A stretch of 64,000 bases of DNA from Paraburkholderia nodosa (GCF_001718195.1 NZ_MCNV01000015.1:62001-126000), one strand, 5' to 3'. Shown: positions 6,663 to 17,300, numbered from the stretch's first letter. Notes: generated by a model from the letters alone, not told the origin. A program made the numbers and translations.

Positions 6663-8906
6663 ATGAGTACCCAGCAACCCACCATCATCTATACCCTGAC
6701 CGATGAAGCGCCGCTGCTCGCCACCAGCGCGTTTCTGCCGATCATCCGCACCTTCGCTGCGCCGGCCGGCGTGAACGTCGAGACCAGCGATATCTCCGTT
6801 GCGGGCCGTATCCTCGGCGAGTTCCCGGAATTCCTCACGGAAGAACAGCGCGTGCCGGACAATCTGGCCGAACTGGGCCGTCTCACGCAGTTGCCGGAAA
6901 CGAACATCATCAAGCTGCCGAACATCAGCGCATCGGTGCCGCAGCTCGTCGCCGCGATCAAGGAACTCCAGGGCAAGGGCTACAAGGTCCCCGACTTCCC
7001 CGAAGATCCGAAGACCGACGAAGAAAAGGCTATCCAGAAGCGCTATTCGAAGTGCCTCGGCTCGGCTGTGAACCCGGTGCTGCGCGAAGGCAACTCGGAC
7101 CGCCGCGCACCGCTCGCGGTCAAGAACTACGCGAAGAAGCACCCGCACAGCATGGGCGAGTGGAGCATGGCTTCGCGCACCCACGTCGCGCACATGAAGC
7201 ACGGCGACTTCTACCACGGCGAAAAGTCGATCACGAACGACAAGGACCGCGAAGTCCGCATGGAGCTCGTGACGAAGGCCGGCGAAACCATCGTGCTCAA
7301 GCCGAAGGTCAAGCTGCAAGCCGGCGAAATCGTCGACAGCATGTTCATGAGCAAGAAGCACCTGCTGGCCTTCTACGAAGACCAGATGGAAGACGCGCGC
7401 AAGACCGGCGTCATGCTCTCGCTGCACGTGAAGGCGACCATGATGAAGGTTTCGCACCCCATCGTGTTCGGCCACGCCGTGCGCGTGTTCTACAAGGACG
7501 CGTTCGCCAAGCACGCCAAGCTCTTCGAAGAACTCGGCGTGAACGTGAACAACGGCCTCGTCGATCTCTACACGAAGATCGAAAAGCTGCCGGAATCGCA
7601 GCGCGAAGAAGTCATCCGCGACATGCACGCATGCCACGAGCACCGTCCGGCGCTCGCCATGGTCGACTCGGCCAAGGGCATCTCGAACCTGCACGCACCG
7701 AACGACGTGATCGTCGACGCTTCGATGCCCGCGATGATCCGCGCAGGCGGCAAGATGTGGGGCGCCGACGGCCGCCCGGCCGACACGAAGTGTCTGATTC
7801 CGGAAAGCACGTTCGCGCGCATCTACCAGGAAATCATCAACTTCTGCAAGACCAACGGCGCATTCGACCCGCGCACGATGGGCACGGTGCCGAACGTCGG
7901 CCTGATGGCGCAGAAGGCTGAAGAGTACGGTTCGCACGACAAGACGTTCGAAATCCCGCAGGACGGCACGGCGCGCATCGTCGACAACGCCACGGGCGAA
8001 GTGCTCGAAGCGCTCACGCAGCCCGTCGAGCAAGGCGACATCTGGCGTATGTGCCTCGTGAAGGACGAGCCGATCCGCGACTGGGTCAAGCTTGCCGTCA
8101 CGCGCGCGAAGAACTCGAACACGCCGGCCGTGTTCTGGCTCGACCCGTACCGTCCGCACGAAAACGAAGTGATCAAGAAGGTCGAAACGTACCTGAAGGA
8201 TTACGATCTGACCGGCCTCGACATCCAGATCATGTCGCAAGTCCGCGCGATGCGTTACACGCTCGAGCGCGTGATCCGCGGCCTGGACACGATCTCGGTC
8301 ACGGGCAACATCCTGCGCGACTACCTCACCGACCTGTTCCCGATCATGGAACTGGGCACCTCGGCGAAGATGCTCTCGATCGTTCCGCTGATGGCGGGCG
8401 GCGGCATGTACGAAACGGGCGCCGGCGGCTCGGCTCCGAAGCACGTGCAGCAGCTGGTTCAGGAAGACCACCTGCGCTGGGACTCGCTCGGCGAATTCCT
8501 TGCGCTGGCCGTTTCGCTGGAAGACCTCGGCATCAAGACGAACAACGCGCGTGCCAAGCTGCTCGCGAAGACGCTCGACGCCGCCACCGGCAAGCTGCTC
8601 GACAACAACAAGGGCCCGTCGCCGAAGACCGGCGAGCTGGACAACCGCGGCAGCCAGTTCTATCTCTCGATGTACTGGGCGCAAGAGCTGGCCGCACAGA
8701 AGGATGACGCGGAACTCGCGGCACACTTCGCGCCGCTGGCGAAGGCATTGGCCGAGAACGAGCAGAAGATCGTGGGCGAGCTGGCCGCGGTTCAGGGCAA
8801 GCCGGTCGATATCGGCGGCTACTACAAGCCTGACTTCGCGAAGCTCGCTGAAGTCATGCGCCCGAGCGCGACGTTCAACGCCGTACTCGCAGCCGCTGCG
8901 AAGTAA
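6663..8906 (+). CDS. icd: Monomeric NADP-dependent isocitrate dehydrogenase
   Basis: This 747-residue enzyme oxidatively decarboxylates isocitrate to 2-oxoglutarate with NADP in the TCA cycle. The length and sequence are those of the monomeric (IDH-II, Azotobacter-type) class rather than the 45-kDa dimeric class. Diagnostic stretches are TDEAPLLATSAFLPII near the N-terminus, NSDRRAPLAVKNYAKKHPHS in the substrate-binding region, and ETGAGGSAPKHVQQ near the C-terminus. The ATG at 6663 is preferred over an in-frame ATG at 6597 because MSTQQPTIIYTLTDEAP is the conserved N-terminus. The gene is monocistronic and ends at a strong intrinsic terminator. Confidence 0.96.
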   Translation: MSTQQPTIIYTLTDEAPLLATSAFLPIIRTFAAPAGVNVETSDISVAGRILGEFPEFLTEEQRVPDNLAELGRLTQLPETNIIKLPNISASVPQLVAAIKELQGKGYKVPDFPEDPKTDEEKAIQKRYSKCLGSAVNPVLREGNSDRRAPLAVKNYAKKHPHSMGEWSMASRTHVAHMKHGDFYHGEKSITNDKDREVRMELVTKAGETIVLKPKVKLQAGEIVDSMFMSKKHLLAFYEDQMEDARKTGVMLSLHVKATMMKVSHPIVFGHAVRVFYKDAFAKHAKLFEELGVNVNNGLVDLYTKIEKLPESQREEVIRDMHACHEHRPALAMVDSAKGISNLHAPNDVIVDASMPAMIRAGGKMWGADGRPADTKCLIPESTFARIYQEIINFCKTNGAFDPRTMGTVPNVGLMAQKAEEYGSHDKTFEIPQDGTARIVDNATGEVLEALTQPVEQGDIWRMCLVKDEPIRDWVKLAVTRAKNSNTPAVFWLDPYRPHENEVIKKVETYLKDYDLTGLDIQIMSQVRAMRYTLERVIRGLDTISVTGNILRDYLTDLFPIMELGTSAKMLSIVPLMAGGGMYETGAGGSAPKHVQQLVQEDHLRWDSLGEFLALAVSLEDLGIKTNNARAKLLAKTLDAATGKLLDNNKGPSPKTGELDNRGSQFYLSMYWAQELAAQKDDAELAAHFAPLAKALAENEQKIVGELAAVQGKPVDIGGYYKPDFAKLAEVMRPSATFNAVLAAAAK

Positions 8907-8958
8907 GGGATGGACCCCGCCCCCCGTGCATTGCGCGGGGGACGTGCCACCAAACGAA

Positions 8959-8998
8959 TCGAGCCTCCCACACTACTGTGGGAGGCTCGATTTTTTTT
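8959..8998 (+). terminator. Intrinsic terminator of icd
   Basis: A perfect 14-bp stem (8959-8972 with 8977-8990) and a CTAC loop are followed by eight T residues (8991-8998), 53 bp after the icd stop codon. Confidence 0.95.
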
Positions 8999-9023
8999 GC
9001 CCGGTTGATTGTGACGGCCGATA

Positions 9024-10079
9024 TCAGGCGGCGAGTTTCTGCTCGACTGGCCGATCGTCCCGCGTCGGATCGCTCTCTCCGAGAGCAGGGCCCGGCTCCA
9101 GGTCGCAACGATCGGTTGCCAGAGCCACAGCAAGATCCAGCAGTTGCTTGTTCGAATCTGGTTGACCCAGATGCGGCGGCATGACCTCTTCAATCAGGCC
9201 AGCATCCATCGCCCGAGGGATCTGCGCGAGTAAATCTGCAATCAGCGTCTGTCGCCTGCGGAATGCAGCACGCCGGTTCGACGGAACCTCGCTGACGTCG
9301 CGGTGATGCAGGCGAAGCGGCAGTACATATCGCCCATTGCGTTCGACGCCACCCAATTCCTGCCAGAAGCCATCATAGTCCGCGTGTATCTGAGCCCGCC
9401 TGGAGTCGGTAACGTGCGTCTTCTTCGTCACGCCAGTCAGCACGTCCACCCCTGCCATCCTGGACAATTCGCAGACAGCCTCCATGACAGCAGCCTTGGG
9501 CCGCAATCCATGGCATTCGCGCGTGGCCTCACGCACCCGCTCCCTGGCCGCGCCGGAAGGTCCTTGCAGGCCGCCGATAAGCGCCCCGATTTTCCCCGCT
9601 TCGGCGTGCCACTCGAAACTGATTGTCGCCCACGCAAGATCGACGCGATCGACCACGTCGCGCCAGGCGACGCTCAGCAACCCTTCGCGCCAACAACGTA
9701 CCGGCTCGCTCACGACGATGGCGTACCTTCCGCTCGACGCCAAGGTCACGTCTTCCGAATTCAGGTAGAGGCTGCGCACCAGATCGTCGCCGAAGCGTTC
9801 CCGTACGACCCGAAAATGTCCGCACAGTAGCTCGGCACGCGCGCAGGCACGCATGTCCGCCTGGACGAAGCGGCGAAAGGGGCGTTCAAGATAGCGACGA
9901 TTACGGACGACAATCTCGGCAAGCAGGGAGTTTGCCGCCAGCGCACTCAACCAGACGCGAGCTGCAAACGGATGAAGCAGTGCGTACATGAGCACGCGCC
10001 CCTTCCGGAACAGGGCATCGGGACGTCTCCCAGGAATAGCCCTGGACAAGAGTTGGAAAAACTCGGGAATCGGTGTCAT
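9024..10079 (-). CDS. VirK/YbjX family protein (DUF535)
   Basis: This 351-residue protein matches the VirK/YbjX (DUF535) family in its central motifs FEWHAEAGKIGALIGGLQGP, LRPKAAVMEAVCELSRMAG and a HADYDGFWQELGG segment, followed by a C-terminal RAAFRRRQTLIADL helix. In Salmonella and Shigella, VirK and YbjX are PhoP-linked proteins tied to resistance to antimicrobial peptides and envelope or virulence traits, with no defined enzymatic activity. There is no clear signal peptide. It converges on icd at the terminator. Three GTTT repeats at 11-bp spacing lie about 320 bp upstream (10401-10427). Confidence 0.85.
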   Translation of the reverse strand: MTPIPEFFQLLSRAIPGRRPDALFRKGRVLMYALLHPFAARVWLSALAANSLLAEIVVRNRRYLERPFRRFVQADMRACARAELLCGHFRVVRERFGDDLVRSLYLNSEDVTLASSGRYAIVVSEPVRCWREGLLSVAWRDVVDRVDLAWATISFEWHAEAGKIGALIGGLQGPSGAARERVREATRECHGLRPKAAVMEAVCELSRMAGVDVLTGVTKKTHVTDSRRAQIHADYDGFWQELGGVERNGRYVLPLRLHHRDVSEVPSNRRAAFRRRQTLIADLLAQIPRAMDAGLIEEVMPPHLGQPDSNKQLLDLAVALATDRCDLEPGPALGESDPTRDDRPVEQKLAA

Positions 10080-10400
10080 TGACCGCGATCCGTTTTCGTG
10101 AATGGCTCAAACGCGGAGGCAACCGATGCAGCCGTGACGGCGTTGCGATTTGCGCCCGATGATGATCCGAATGCTGGAGGGTGGAATGTGCTGCGCAGAT
10201 ACATCGCAGTCCTTAGAAAAAATTGCCTCACTCACCGATCTTCGATACACGGGACGTCACGGAACAGTAACAGTCATTCGACGACCGGTACGAACGTTCT
10301 TGCGAGGATTCGACCAGCCGTCGAGGTCATGAAACATATCACAGTATTACGAAGCGTTACAGAATTTTTCAAACGAGGGCACGATCGGTAAGTTCTCCGT
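10080..10400. other. Noncoding region upstream of the VirK-like gene
   Basis: This stretch is visibly more AT-rich than its neighbours and has no convincing ORF. If transcription starts near the GTTT repeats at 10401-10427, it would be an untranslated leader of about 300 nt. I see no stable riboswitch-like fold by eye. Confidence 0.35.
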
Positions 10401-10427
10401 AAACGTTATGAAAACTTCAGGCAAACG
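10401..10427 (-). promoter_or_regulatory. Three GTTT repeats at 11-bp spacing (PhoP-box-like)
   Basis: On the reverse strand CGTTTG, AGTTTT and CGTTTA follow each other with 5-bp spacers, so GTTT recurs at exactly 11 bp three times. A PhoP box is two GTTTA half-sites 11 bp apart. The array points toward the VirK-like gene, a family that is PhoP-controlled in enterics. It is rather far upstream (about 320 bp). Confidence 0.4.
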
Positions 10428-10499
10428 TACGGTCCAGTCCCGGGCTTGACCGAACCTCGGCGCCCTGGCCCTTTCCCGCGAATCCGTGATGCGCCAGCC

Positions 10500-10523
10500 A
10501 AAAAAAACCGCTCCGGGGAGCGG
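10500..10523 (-). terminator. Intrinsic terminator of ilvD
   Basis: On the reverse strand CCGCTCC, a CC turn and GGAGCGG form a 7-bp hairpin (10508-10523) followed by a run of seven T residues (10501-10507 as A on the + strand), about 45 bp after the ilvD stop. Confidence 0.9.
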
Positions 10524-10567
10524 CTTTACTGATCTGCCGATCGACGGGCGCGAAGCCCGTTGCAATC

Positions 10568-12427
10568 TCAATCATCCAGCAGCGAAAGATCGCGCACGGC
10601 GCCCTTGTCTGCCGACATCACGAGCTTGGCGTAGGCCTTCAGCGCCGCCGACACCTTGCGCGGACGCGCCTTCGCCGGCTTCCAGCCCTTGGCGTTCTGC
10701 TCTTCGCGGCGGCGCGCGAGTTCGTCGTCCGAGACCAGCACGTTGATCGTGCGGTTCGGAATGTCGATGCGGATCTTGTCGCCGTCGCGCACGAGGCCGA
10801 TCGCGCCGCCTGCCGCCGCTTCCGGCGAGCAATGGCCGATCGAGAGGCCCGAAGTGCCGCCCGAGAAGCGGCCGTCGGTCAGCAGTGCGCACGCCTTGCC
10901 GAGGCCCTTCGACTTGATGTAGCTCGTCGGGTAGAGCATTTCCTGCATGCCGGGGCCGCCCTTCGGCCCTTCATAGCGCACGATCACCACGTCGCCGGCC
11001 TTGACCTTGTCGGCGAGGATGTTTTCCACCGCTTCGTCCTGCGATTCGGTCACGTGAGCCGTGCCTTCGAACACGAGGATGCTGTCGTCCACGCCCGCGG
11101 TCTTCACCACGCAGCCGTCGAGCGCGATGTTGCCGGTCAGCACGGCGAGGCCGCCTTCCTTCGAGAACGCGTGCTCGTACGAGCGGATGCAGCCTTCGGC
11201 GCGGTCCGAGTCGAGGCTCGGCCAGCGCGTGTTCTGGCTGAATGCGACCTGCGACGGAACGCCGGCCGGGCCAGCCATGTAGAACGTCTTGACCGCCTCG
11301 TCCTGGGTGCGCGTGATATCCCATTGCGCGAGCGCGTCGCCGAGCGTCGGCGTGTGCACGGTCGGCACGTCGGTGTGCAGCTTGCCGGCGCGCTCGAGTT
11401 CGCCCAGGATCGCCATGATGCCGCCGGCGCGGTGCACGTCTTCGATGTGGTACTTATTCGTGTTCGGCGCGACCTTGCAGAGCTGCGGCACGACGCGCGA
11501 AAGGCGGTCGATGTCGGCCATGCCGAACTCGATGCCCGCTTCCTGCGCAATCGCCAGCAGGTGGAGGATGGTGTTGGTCGAGCCGCCCATGGCGATGTCG
11601 AGCGTCATGGCGTTTTCGAACGCCTTGAAGCCCACCGAGCGCGGCAGCACGCGCTCGTCTTCCTGCTCGTAGTACTGGTGCGCGAGTTCGACGATGCGGC
11701 GGCCGGCGCGCTTGAAGAGCTGTTCGCGGTCCGCGTGCGTGGCGACCACGGTGCCGTTGCCCGGCAGCGAGAGGCCCAGCGCCTCGGTCAGGCAGTTCAT
11801 CGAGTTGGCCGTGAACATGCCCGAGCACGAACCGCAGGTCGGGCAGGCGGAGCGCTCGACTTCGGCCACTTCGGCGTCGGAGTATTTGGTGTCGGCCGCG
11901 ATCACCATGGCGTCGATCAGGTCGAGCTTCTTGACTTCGATGGCCTTCGTGACCGGGTTCGCGAGGCGCGTCTTGCCCGCTTCCATCGGACCGCCCGAGA
12001 CGAAGATCACGGGGATGTTCAGGCGCATGGCGGCCATGAGCATGCCCGGGGTGATCTTGTCGCAGTTCGAGATGCAGACCATGGCGTCGGCGCAGTGCGC
12101 GTTGACCATGTATTCGACCGAATCCGCGATGATGTCGCGGCTCGGCAGCGAATACAGCATGCCGTCGTGGCCCATGGCGATACCGTCATCGACGGCGATC
12201 GTGTTGAATTCCTTGGCCACGCCGCCCGCGGCTTCGATTTCGCGCGCAACGAGCTGGCCGAGGTCTTTCAGGTGCACGTGGCCGGGAACGAACTGGGTGA
12301 ACGAGTTGACGACCGCGATGATCGGCTTGGCAAAGTCCTCGTCTTTCATGCCGGTGGCGCGCCAGAGGGAGCGCGCACCTGCCATGTTGCGGCCGGCGGT
12401 GGAGGTTTTGGAACGGTATGCGGGCAT
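10568..12427 (-). CDS. ilvD: Dihydroxy-acid dehydratase (E. coli-type, long form)
   Basis: This 619-residue enzyme converts 2,3-dihydroxyisovalerate and 2,3-dihydroxy-3-methylvalerate to the 2-oxo acids for valine and isoleucine. It aligns along its whole length with E. coli IlvD (616 residues): MPAYRSKTSTAGRNMAGARS at the start, the iron-sulfur cysteine and carbamylated-lysine motif CISNCDKITPGM, then CPTCGSCSGMFTANSMNCLT, and a GRFSGGTSGLSIGH segment at the C-terminus. All expected cluster cysteines are present. It is a single-gene unit with its own terminator. Many Burkholderiaceae also carry a shorter IlvD paralogue of about 560 residues elsewhere, so this may not be the only copy. Confidence 0.96.
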   Translation of the reverse strand: MPAYRSKTSTAGRNMAGARSLWRATGMKDEDFAKPIIAVVNSFTQFVPGHVHLKDLGQLVAREIEAAGGVAKEFNTIAVDDGIAMGHDGMLYSLPSRDIIADSVEYMVNAHCADAMVCISNCDKITPGMLMAAMRLNIPVIFVSGGPMEAGKTRLANPVTKAIEVKKLDLIDAMVIAADTKYSDAEVAEVERSACPTCGSCSGMFTANSMNCLTEALGLSLPGNGTVVATHADREQLFKRAGRRIVELAHQYYEQEDERVLPRSVGFKAFENAMTLDIAMGGSTNTILHLLAIAQEAGIEFGMADIDRLSRVVPQLCKVAPNTNKYHIEDVHRAGGIMAILGELERAGKLHTDVPTVHTPTLGDALAQWDITRTQDEAVKTFYMAGPAGVPSQVAFSQNTRWPSLDSDRAEGCIRSYEHAFSKEGGLAVLTGNIALDGCVVKTAGVDDSILVFEGTAHVTESQDEAVENILADKVKAGDVVIVRYEGPKGGPGMQEMLYPTSYIKSKGLGKACALLTDGRFSGGTSGLSIGHCSPEAAAGGAIGLVRDGDKIRIDIPNRTINVLVSDDELARRREEQNAKGWKPAKARPRKVSAALKAYAKLVMSADKGAVRDLSLLDD

Positions 12428-12711
12428 TGTGGCTGTAGAAGAAAAATCGCAGAAAGGAAGCGGGCCACGGGATTGAGGGCCCCACGCACGCCCTTGCGAA
12501 CAACCTCTTGAGCTGCGCTCTGGGCAGAACTCGTCATTATCCCACAGGGATGGGCGCCCCGCTGGATCGGCCGGCGGCGGTCGCGGGGTGCAGCTGGTAC
12601 GCCCGAAGGCACCCCCAAGGCGTCGGCCGTTTTCTCAGGGTTGCCGAACCTTGCCGAATCCACCCGCCTGCACCACTATTCTTCGTCAAACCCGCGTGAC
12701 GGAGAGAGCCC

Positions 12712-14100
12712 ATGTCCCTGCAGAACATCAAGCACGTCGTTGTCGTGATGTTCGAGAACCGATCGTTCGACACAATGCTTGGCGGCTTGTACACGAACGG
12801 CAGCAGCCCCACCCATTTCCTGCCCGCGGCCAGCGCGGAACGGCCATTCGATGGGCTCACGATGGGCCTGAGCAACCCGACGAAGGCCGGCGGCACCATC
12901 GCCGCCACCATGCCGGCCTCGACGGCCACGCTGCCCGACCCCGATCCGCAGGAAACGTTCGCGAACGTGCGCGTGCAACTGCTCGGCAACGCGGCAGGCG
13001 CGACGCCCATGTCGGGCTTCGTGCAAGACTACGAAACGACCGCGACGACGGACGCGAGCCAGGTCATGCAGTGCCACAGCCCGGATCAGCTGAAGGTGCT
13101 CTCGACGCTCGCGCGCGAATACGCCGTCTGCGACGCCTGGTTCGCTCCCGTGCCGAGCCAGACCTGGCCGAACCGCGCCTTCGCCCACGCGGGCACGTCG
13201 AACGGCCACGTCGACAACGGTGCGCCGCCCGACCCGTTCGACTGGCAAGTGCGCACCATCTTCAACGTGCTGGGCGACATGGGCACGAGCTGGGCCGTGT
13301 ATAGCGCCGCCCTCGTCGCGCCGTCGCTCACGCTCACCATGTTCCCAACGTTATGGGATGCGAAATATAAGGCCAACTTCCAGCGCTTCAGCAACTTCGT
13401 CTCCGACTGCGAGAACAACACGCTGCCGCAGTATTCGTTCATCGAGCCGCGCTTTCTGCTCGACCCCAACGACCAGCACCCGCCACACGACGTCTATGCG
13501 GGCGAGAGCTTTCTCTACGACATCTGGCACGCGTTGAGCACGTCGCCCGCATGGCCCGAAACGCTGCTGGTGATCACCTACGACGAGCACGGGGGCACCT
13601 ACGACCACGTGCTGCCGCCCGCCAACGCCGTAGCGCCCGATGCCGCGAGCAATCCCGGCGACCAGAACTTCGCCTTCGACAGCTTCGGCGTACGCGTGCC
13701 GGCGGTCGTGGTGTCGCCGTATATCGCACCGGGCACCGTGTTCCGCTCACCGGGCGCCACACCCTACGACCACACGTCGATTCTCGCCACACTGCGCGAC
13801 TGGCTCGGCATCGCGCCCGCCGACATGCTCGCGAGCCAGCGCGTGGCCGCCGCGCCCACGCTCGCTCCGCTGCTCACGCTGGACGCGCCGCGCACCGACC
13901 TGCCGGCCATCGCCGCGCCGCCCGCTTCCGGGTTCATCGCCACCAATCTCGCCCGCCCGCTCAACGACCTGCAAAAGAGTCTCGTGAGCGGCACGGCGCG
14001 GCGCTCTGGGCTCGACCCGGCAGCCACGCTCGGGACCATGTCGACGCGCCAGCACGCCGTGGACTTCTTCCACAACCTGCTTTCGTCCGACCAACCCTGA
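12712..14100 (+). CDS. Phosphoesterase family protein (phospholipase C / AcpA-type acid phosphatase)
   Basis: This 462-residue protein belongs to the phosphoesterase family of phospholipase C and AcpA acid phosphatase. Metal- and nucleophile-bearing motifs are visible: VVMFENRSFDTMLGG near the N-terminus, SQTWPNRAFAHAGTSNGH in the middle, and LVITYDEHGGTYDHVLPP plus AFDSFGVRVPAVVVSPY toward the C-terminus. No signal peptide is apparent at the ATG (12712), which has a good GGAGAGAG ribosome site, so secretion would need another route. It would hydrolyse phosphodiesters or phosphomonoesters; lipid specificity cannot be decided. It stands alone between ilvD (divergent) and a LysR remnant (convergent). 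Confidence 0.88.
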   Translation: MSLQNIKHVVVVMFENRSFDTMLGGLYTNGSSPTHFLPAASAERPFDGLTMGLSNPTKAGGTIAATMPASTATLPDPDPQETFANVRVQLLGNAAGATPMSGFVQDYETTATTDASQVMQCHSPDQLKVLSTLAREYAVCDAWFAPVPSQTWPNRAFAHAGTSNGHVDNGAPPDPFDWQVRTIFNVLGDMGTSWAVYSAALVAPSLTLTMFPTLWDAKYKANFQRFSNFVSDCENNTLPQYSFIEPRFLLDPNDQHPPHDVYAGESFLYDIWHALSTSPAWPETLLVITYDEHGGTYDHVLPPANAVAPDAASNPGDQNFAFDSFGVRVPAVVVSPYIAPGTVFRSPGATPYDHTSILATLRDWLGIAPADMLASQRVAAAPTLAPLLTLDAPRTDLPAIAAPPASGFIATNLARPLNDLQKSLVSGTARRSGLDPAATLGTMSTRQHAVDFFHNLLSSDQP

Positions 14101-14125
14101 GCCGACGAGGAAACCCAAAGCCGCC

Positions 14126-14344
14126 TCAGGCTTCGCCCAGGCCTTCCTGTGAAATCGACGCGAGCAGCACGTCCGAAAACGCGTTGGCGGCGAGCGTGCT
14201 CGATGCCCGCCGCCGCTTGAGCAGCGCGACGGTGCGCTGTGGCAACGCCGGCGTGACCGGCAGCGTGACGAGCCCGCGATGCTCGCGCAGCACCGCCGAA
14301 GGCAGCAGCGTGGCGAGCGTGCAGCGCCGGTCCGAAGCCGCGCC
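14126..14344 (-). pseudogene. 3' remnant of a LysR-family regulator gene
   Basis: About 72 codons ending at a TGA (14126-14128) read TLLPSAVLREHRGLVTLPVT and then QRTVALLKRRRASSTLAANA, the shape of the last strands and helix of a LysR effector-binding domain. No start codon or HTH exists upstream in this frame, because the preceding sequence is the 3' end of nasA, nine bases away. The segment looks like a decayed or recombination-truncated regulator gene. Intact LysR genes often sit beside nitrate or sulfur assimilation genes, so the ancestor may have regulated this cluster (inference). Confidence 0.65.
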
Positions 14345-14352
14345 GCGCCCCT

Positions 14353-17300
14353 TCAATAGACGTCGCGCAGGTAACGCTTGTCCCGCCCGAGTGCACTGAC
14401 GTAGTCGTGCGCGGCCTCCGCGCTCATGCCGCCATGGTCCGCCACTACCTCCCTGAGCGCCGTATCCACGTCCTTCGCCATGCGGCTCGCATCGCCGCAC
14501 ACGTAGAGGTGCGCCCCTTCCTGCAGCCATCCCCATAGCTGCGCGCCCTGCTCGCGCATGCGGTCCTGCACATAGACCTTCTCGCTCTGGTCGCGCGAAA
14601 ACGCGAGGTCGAGCCGGTCGAGGTGGCCGTCCTTGCGCATTTGCTCGAGTTCGTCGCGGTAGTAGAAGTCGGTGGCTGCGTGCTGCTCGCCGAAGAAGAG
14701 CCAGTTGCGGCCCGTGTCGCCGCGCGCCTGCCGCTCGTGCAGGAAGGCGCGGAAGGGAGCGACGCCCGTGCCGGGGCCGACCATGATCATCGGCGCGTCG
14801 CCGTTGCGCGGCGGCCGGAAATGCGTGCTCTTCTGCACGAACACCGGGACGCTGCCCTCCTGCGCGCGGTCCGCGAGGAAGGTCGAGGCCACGCCCTTGC
14901 GCTCGCGGCGGCCGTTGTTGTAGCGCACGGCCGAAACGGTCAGATGCACTTCGCCGGCATGGGCTTTCGGGCTCGACGAAATCGAATAGAGCCGCGGCTG
15001 CAGGCGCTTGAGCATGCCGAGCAGTTCGGGCGCGCTCATGTCGACGGGATATTCGTGGAGCACGTCGGCGAGCTGCTGGCCCCACAGCCAGTTGCGCAGA
15101 TCGCCCTTGCGTGAATCGTCGAGCATCTCGGCGAGGCCCCGCGAGCGCGTGCGCGCCGCAATGAACGCGAGCGCATCGGGGCTCGGGCGCGCGATCTCGT
15201 AGTACTTGCCGAGCGCCTCGCCGAGGCGCATCTCGCCGTGGCCGCTCACGGCGACCGGCGTGTCGGCGGCGAGGCGCGTGAGGTCCAGCAACTCGTCGAC
15301 GAGCGCGGGACAGTTGGTGGGCCACACGCCGAGCGCGTCGCCCGCTTCGTAGTCGAGGCCCGCCTCGCCCGTTGCGAGCGAGAAGTAGCGCGTGTCCTTC
15401 GTCGCGCCCTTCATGTTCAGGCGCACGTTCTTCAGCAGCTTCGAGGCGGCCGGGCGTGCCTTCGTCGCCGCACAGCCTGGCAGCACCTCGGGAATCGAAC
15501 CGTCGGCGGGCACCGCGTGCAGCGCCGCGTCCTCCTGCTTGATGCGCACGACAATGCGCTCGAGCCAGGCGTCGGCGGCGCTCTGGTATTCGCTGTCGCA
15601 ATCCACGCGCTCCATGAGACGCGTGGCGCCCAGCGCCTCGAGGCGCGCGTCGAGCTTGCGCCCGTGGCCGCAGAACGCGTCGTAGTTGCGGTCGCCGAAG
15701 GCGAGCACGGAAAAGCGCAGCGAGCCGAGGCGCGGCGCGTTGTCCGCCGCGAGCGCACTCCAGAAGGCCGCACCGTTGTCGGGCGCGTCGCCGTCGCCGA
15801 ACGTGCTCGTCATCAGGAGGACGTATTGCACCTTGGCGAGGCTCCCGAGCGGGTAATCGGCCATGCAGGCCGTGCGAATCTCGAAGCCCGATTCCATCAG
15901 CTGCGTCGCGTATTGCTCGACGAGCGATTCGACGTTGCCCGTCTGCGAGGCCCACAGCAGCACGACCTTGGGGCGCGTATGGGCGATGCGCACGCCATGC
16001 GGCTTTTCTTCCGGTGCACCCGGCACGGCGAGCGCAGCCGTGCGCGCGACAGGCTCGCCGCGGCTGAAGAGGCCCGCCAGCAGTCCGTCCAGCCACACGC
16101 GTGTGTCGGCGGGAAACGGCGCGTGCGCGGGCAGCATGGGCACGCCAACGGGCTCGGCCGCCCGCAACGCGCGCAGGCCGCCGACAAAGCCCGCGAGATA
16201 CTGGCGTTGCGCGTCGTCCAGCTGCGGCGCAGCGACGTCGTCGAGACCGAGTAGCGTCGAAAAGGCATCGATACGGGACATGTCGAGTTCCTGAGACGGG
16301 TTGGCGGTTTTCGGCGCGCTGGCGTCGAACGCGCCCGACGCAACGGCGGCATCGGTGCCATCCGGTACGCGCGCGGTCTCGCGCGGCGCGGATGGCGGGC
16401 CGACGCGCGAGAGCGCGACCGCGCAGAATTTCAGTTCGGGCTGCTGGGAAATCGGGTCGATCGCGTCGCTCGTGACCGCGTTCACGCAAAGCTCCTCGCC
16501 ATACACGTCGTTCCAGTGCATCGGCGCGAAGCAGTTGCCGGGACGCACACGCTCGGTCACCACGGCGGGCAACACCACGCGGCCGCGGCGCGAGCGCACT
16601 TCCACGCGGTCCTTCGCGGCAATGCCGAGCGCGGCGGCATCCTCGGGATGAATCTCGACGAACGGGCCCGGGTTGAGCTTGTTGAGCATCGGCACCTTGC
16701 CGGTCTTCGTCATGGTGTGCCACTGGTGCTGCAGGCGACCCGTGTTGAATACGACCGGGAACGTGCCATCGGGCAGTTCGGCAGGCGCAACATGCGGACG
16801 CGCGAAGAACACGCCCTTGCCGTGCGGCGTGGCGAATGCGATGTGGGGACGCGTGCCGTCGGCGTTTTCCTTGAGCGTCTGGCTCACGCCGTCGTTCACA
16901 TAGCGCAGCGGGTTGCGATCGCTCGCGGTATCCGGCGCGATGGGCCATTGCAGCGGCGTTTCGCGCAATTTCGCGTAGCTCGCGCCGCGCAGGTCGTAGC
17001 CCGTCTTCGGGTTCGCGAAGCGCGTGATTTCGTCGAACACCTCGGCGGCGCTCGCGTAGCTGAACGCCTGCGCAAATCCCATCGCGCAGGCCACGCGCGC
17101 GATGATCTGCCAGTCGGGCAGCGCCTCGCCCGGCGGCTCGACGGCCTGCTGCATGAGCGTCATGTTGCGCTCGGAGTTGATCATCACGCCCTCGGCCTCG
17201 GCCCAGAGCGCGCCGGGCAACAGCACGTCGGCGTACTGATTCGTTTCGGTGTCCAGAAAAGCGTCCTGGGCGATCACCAGTTCGGCAGCCCTCAGGCCCG

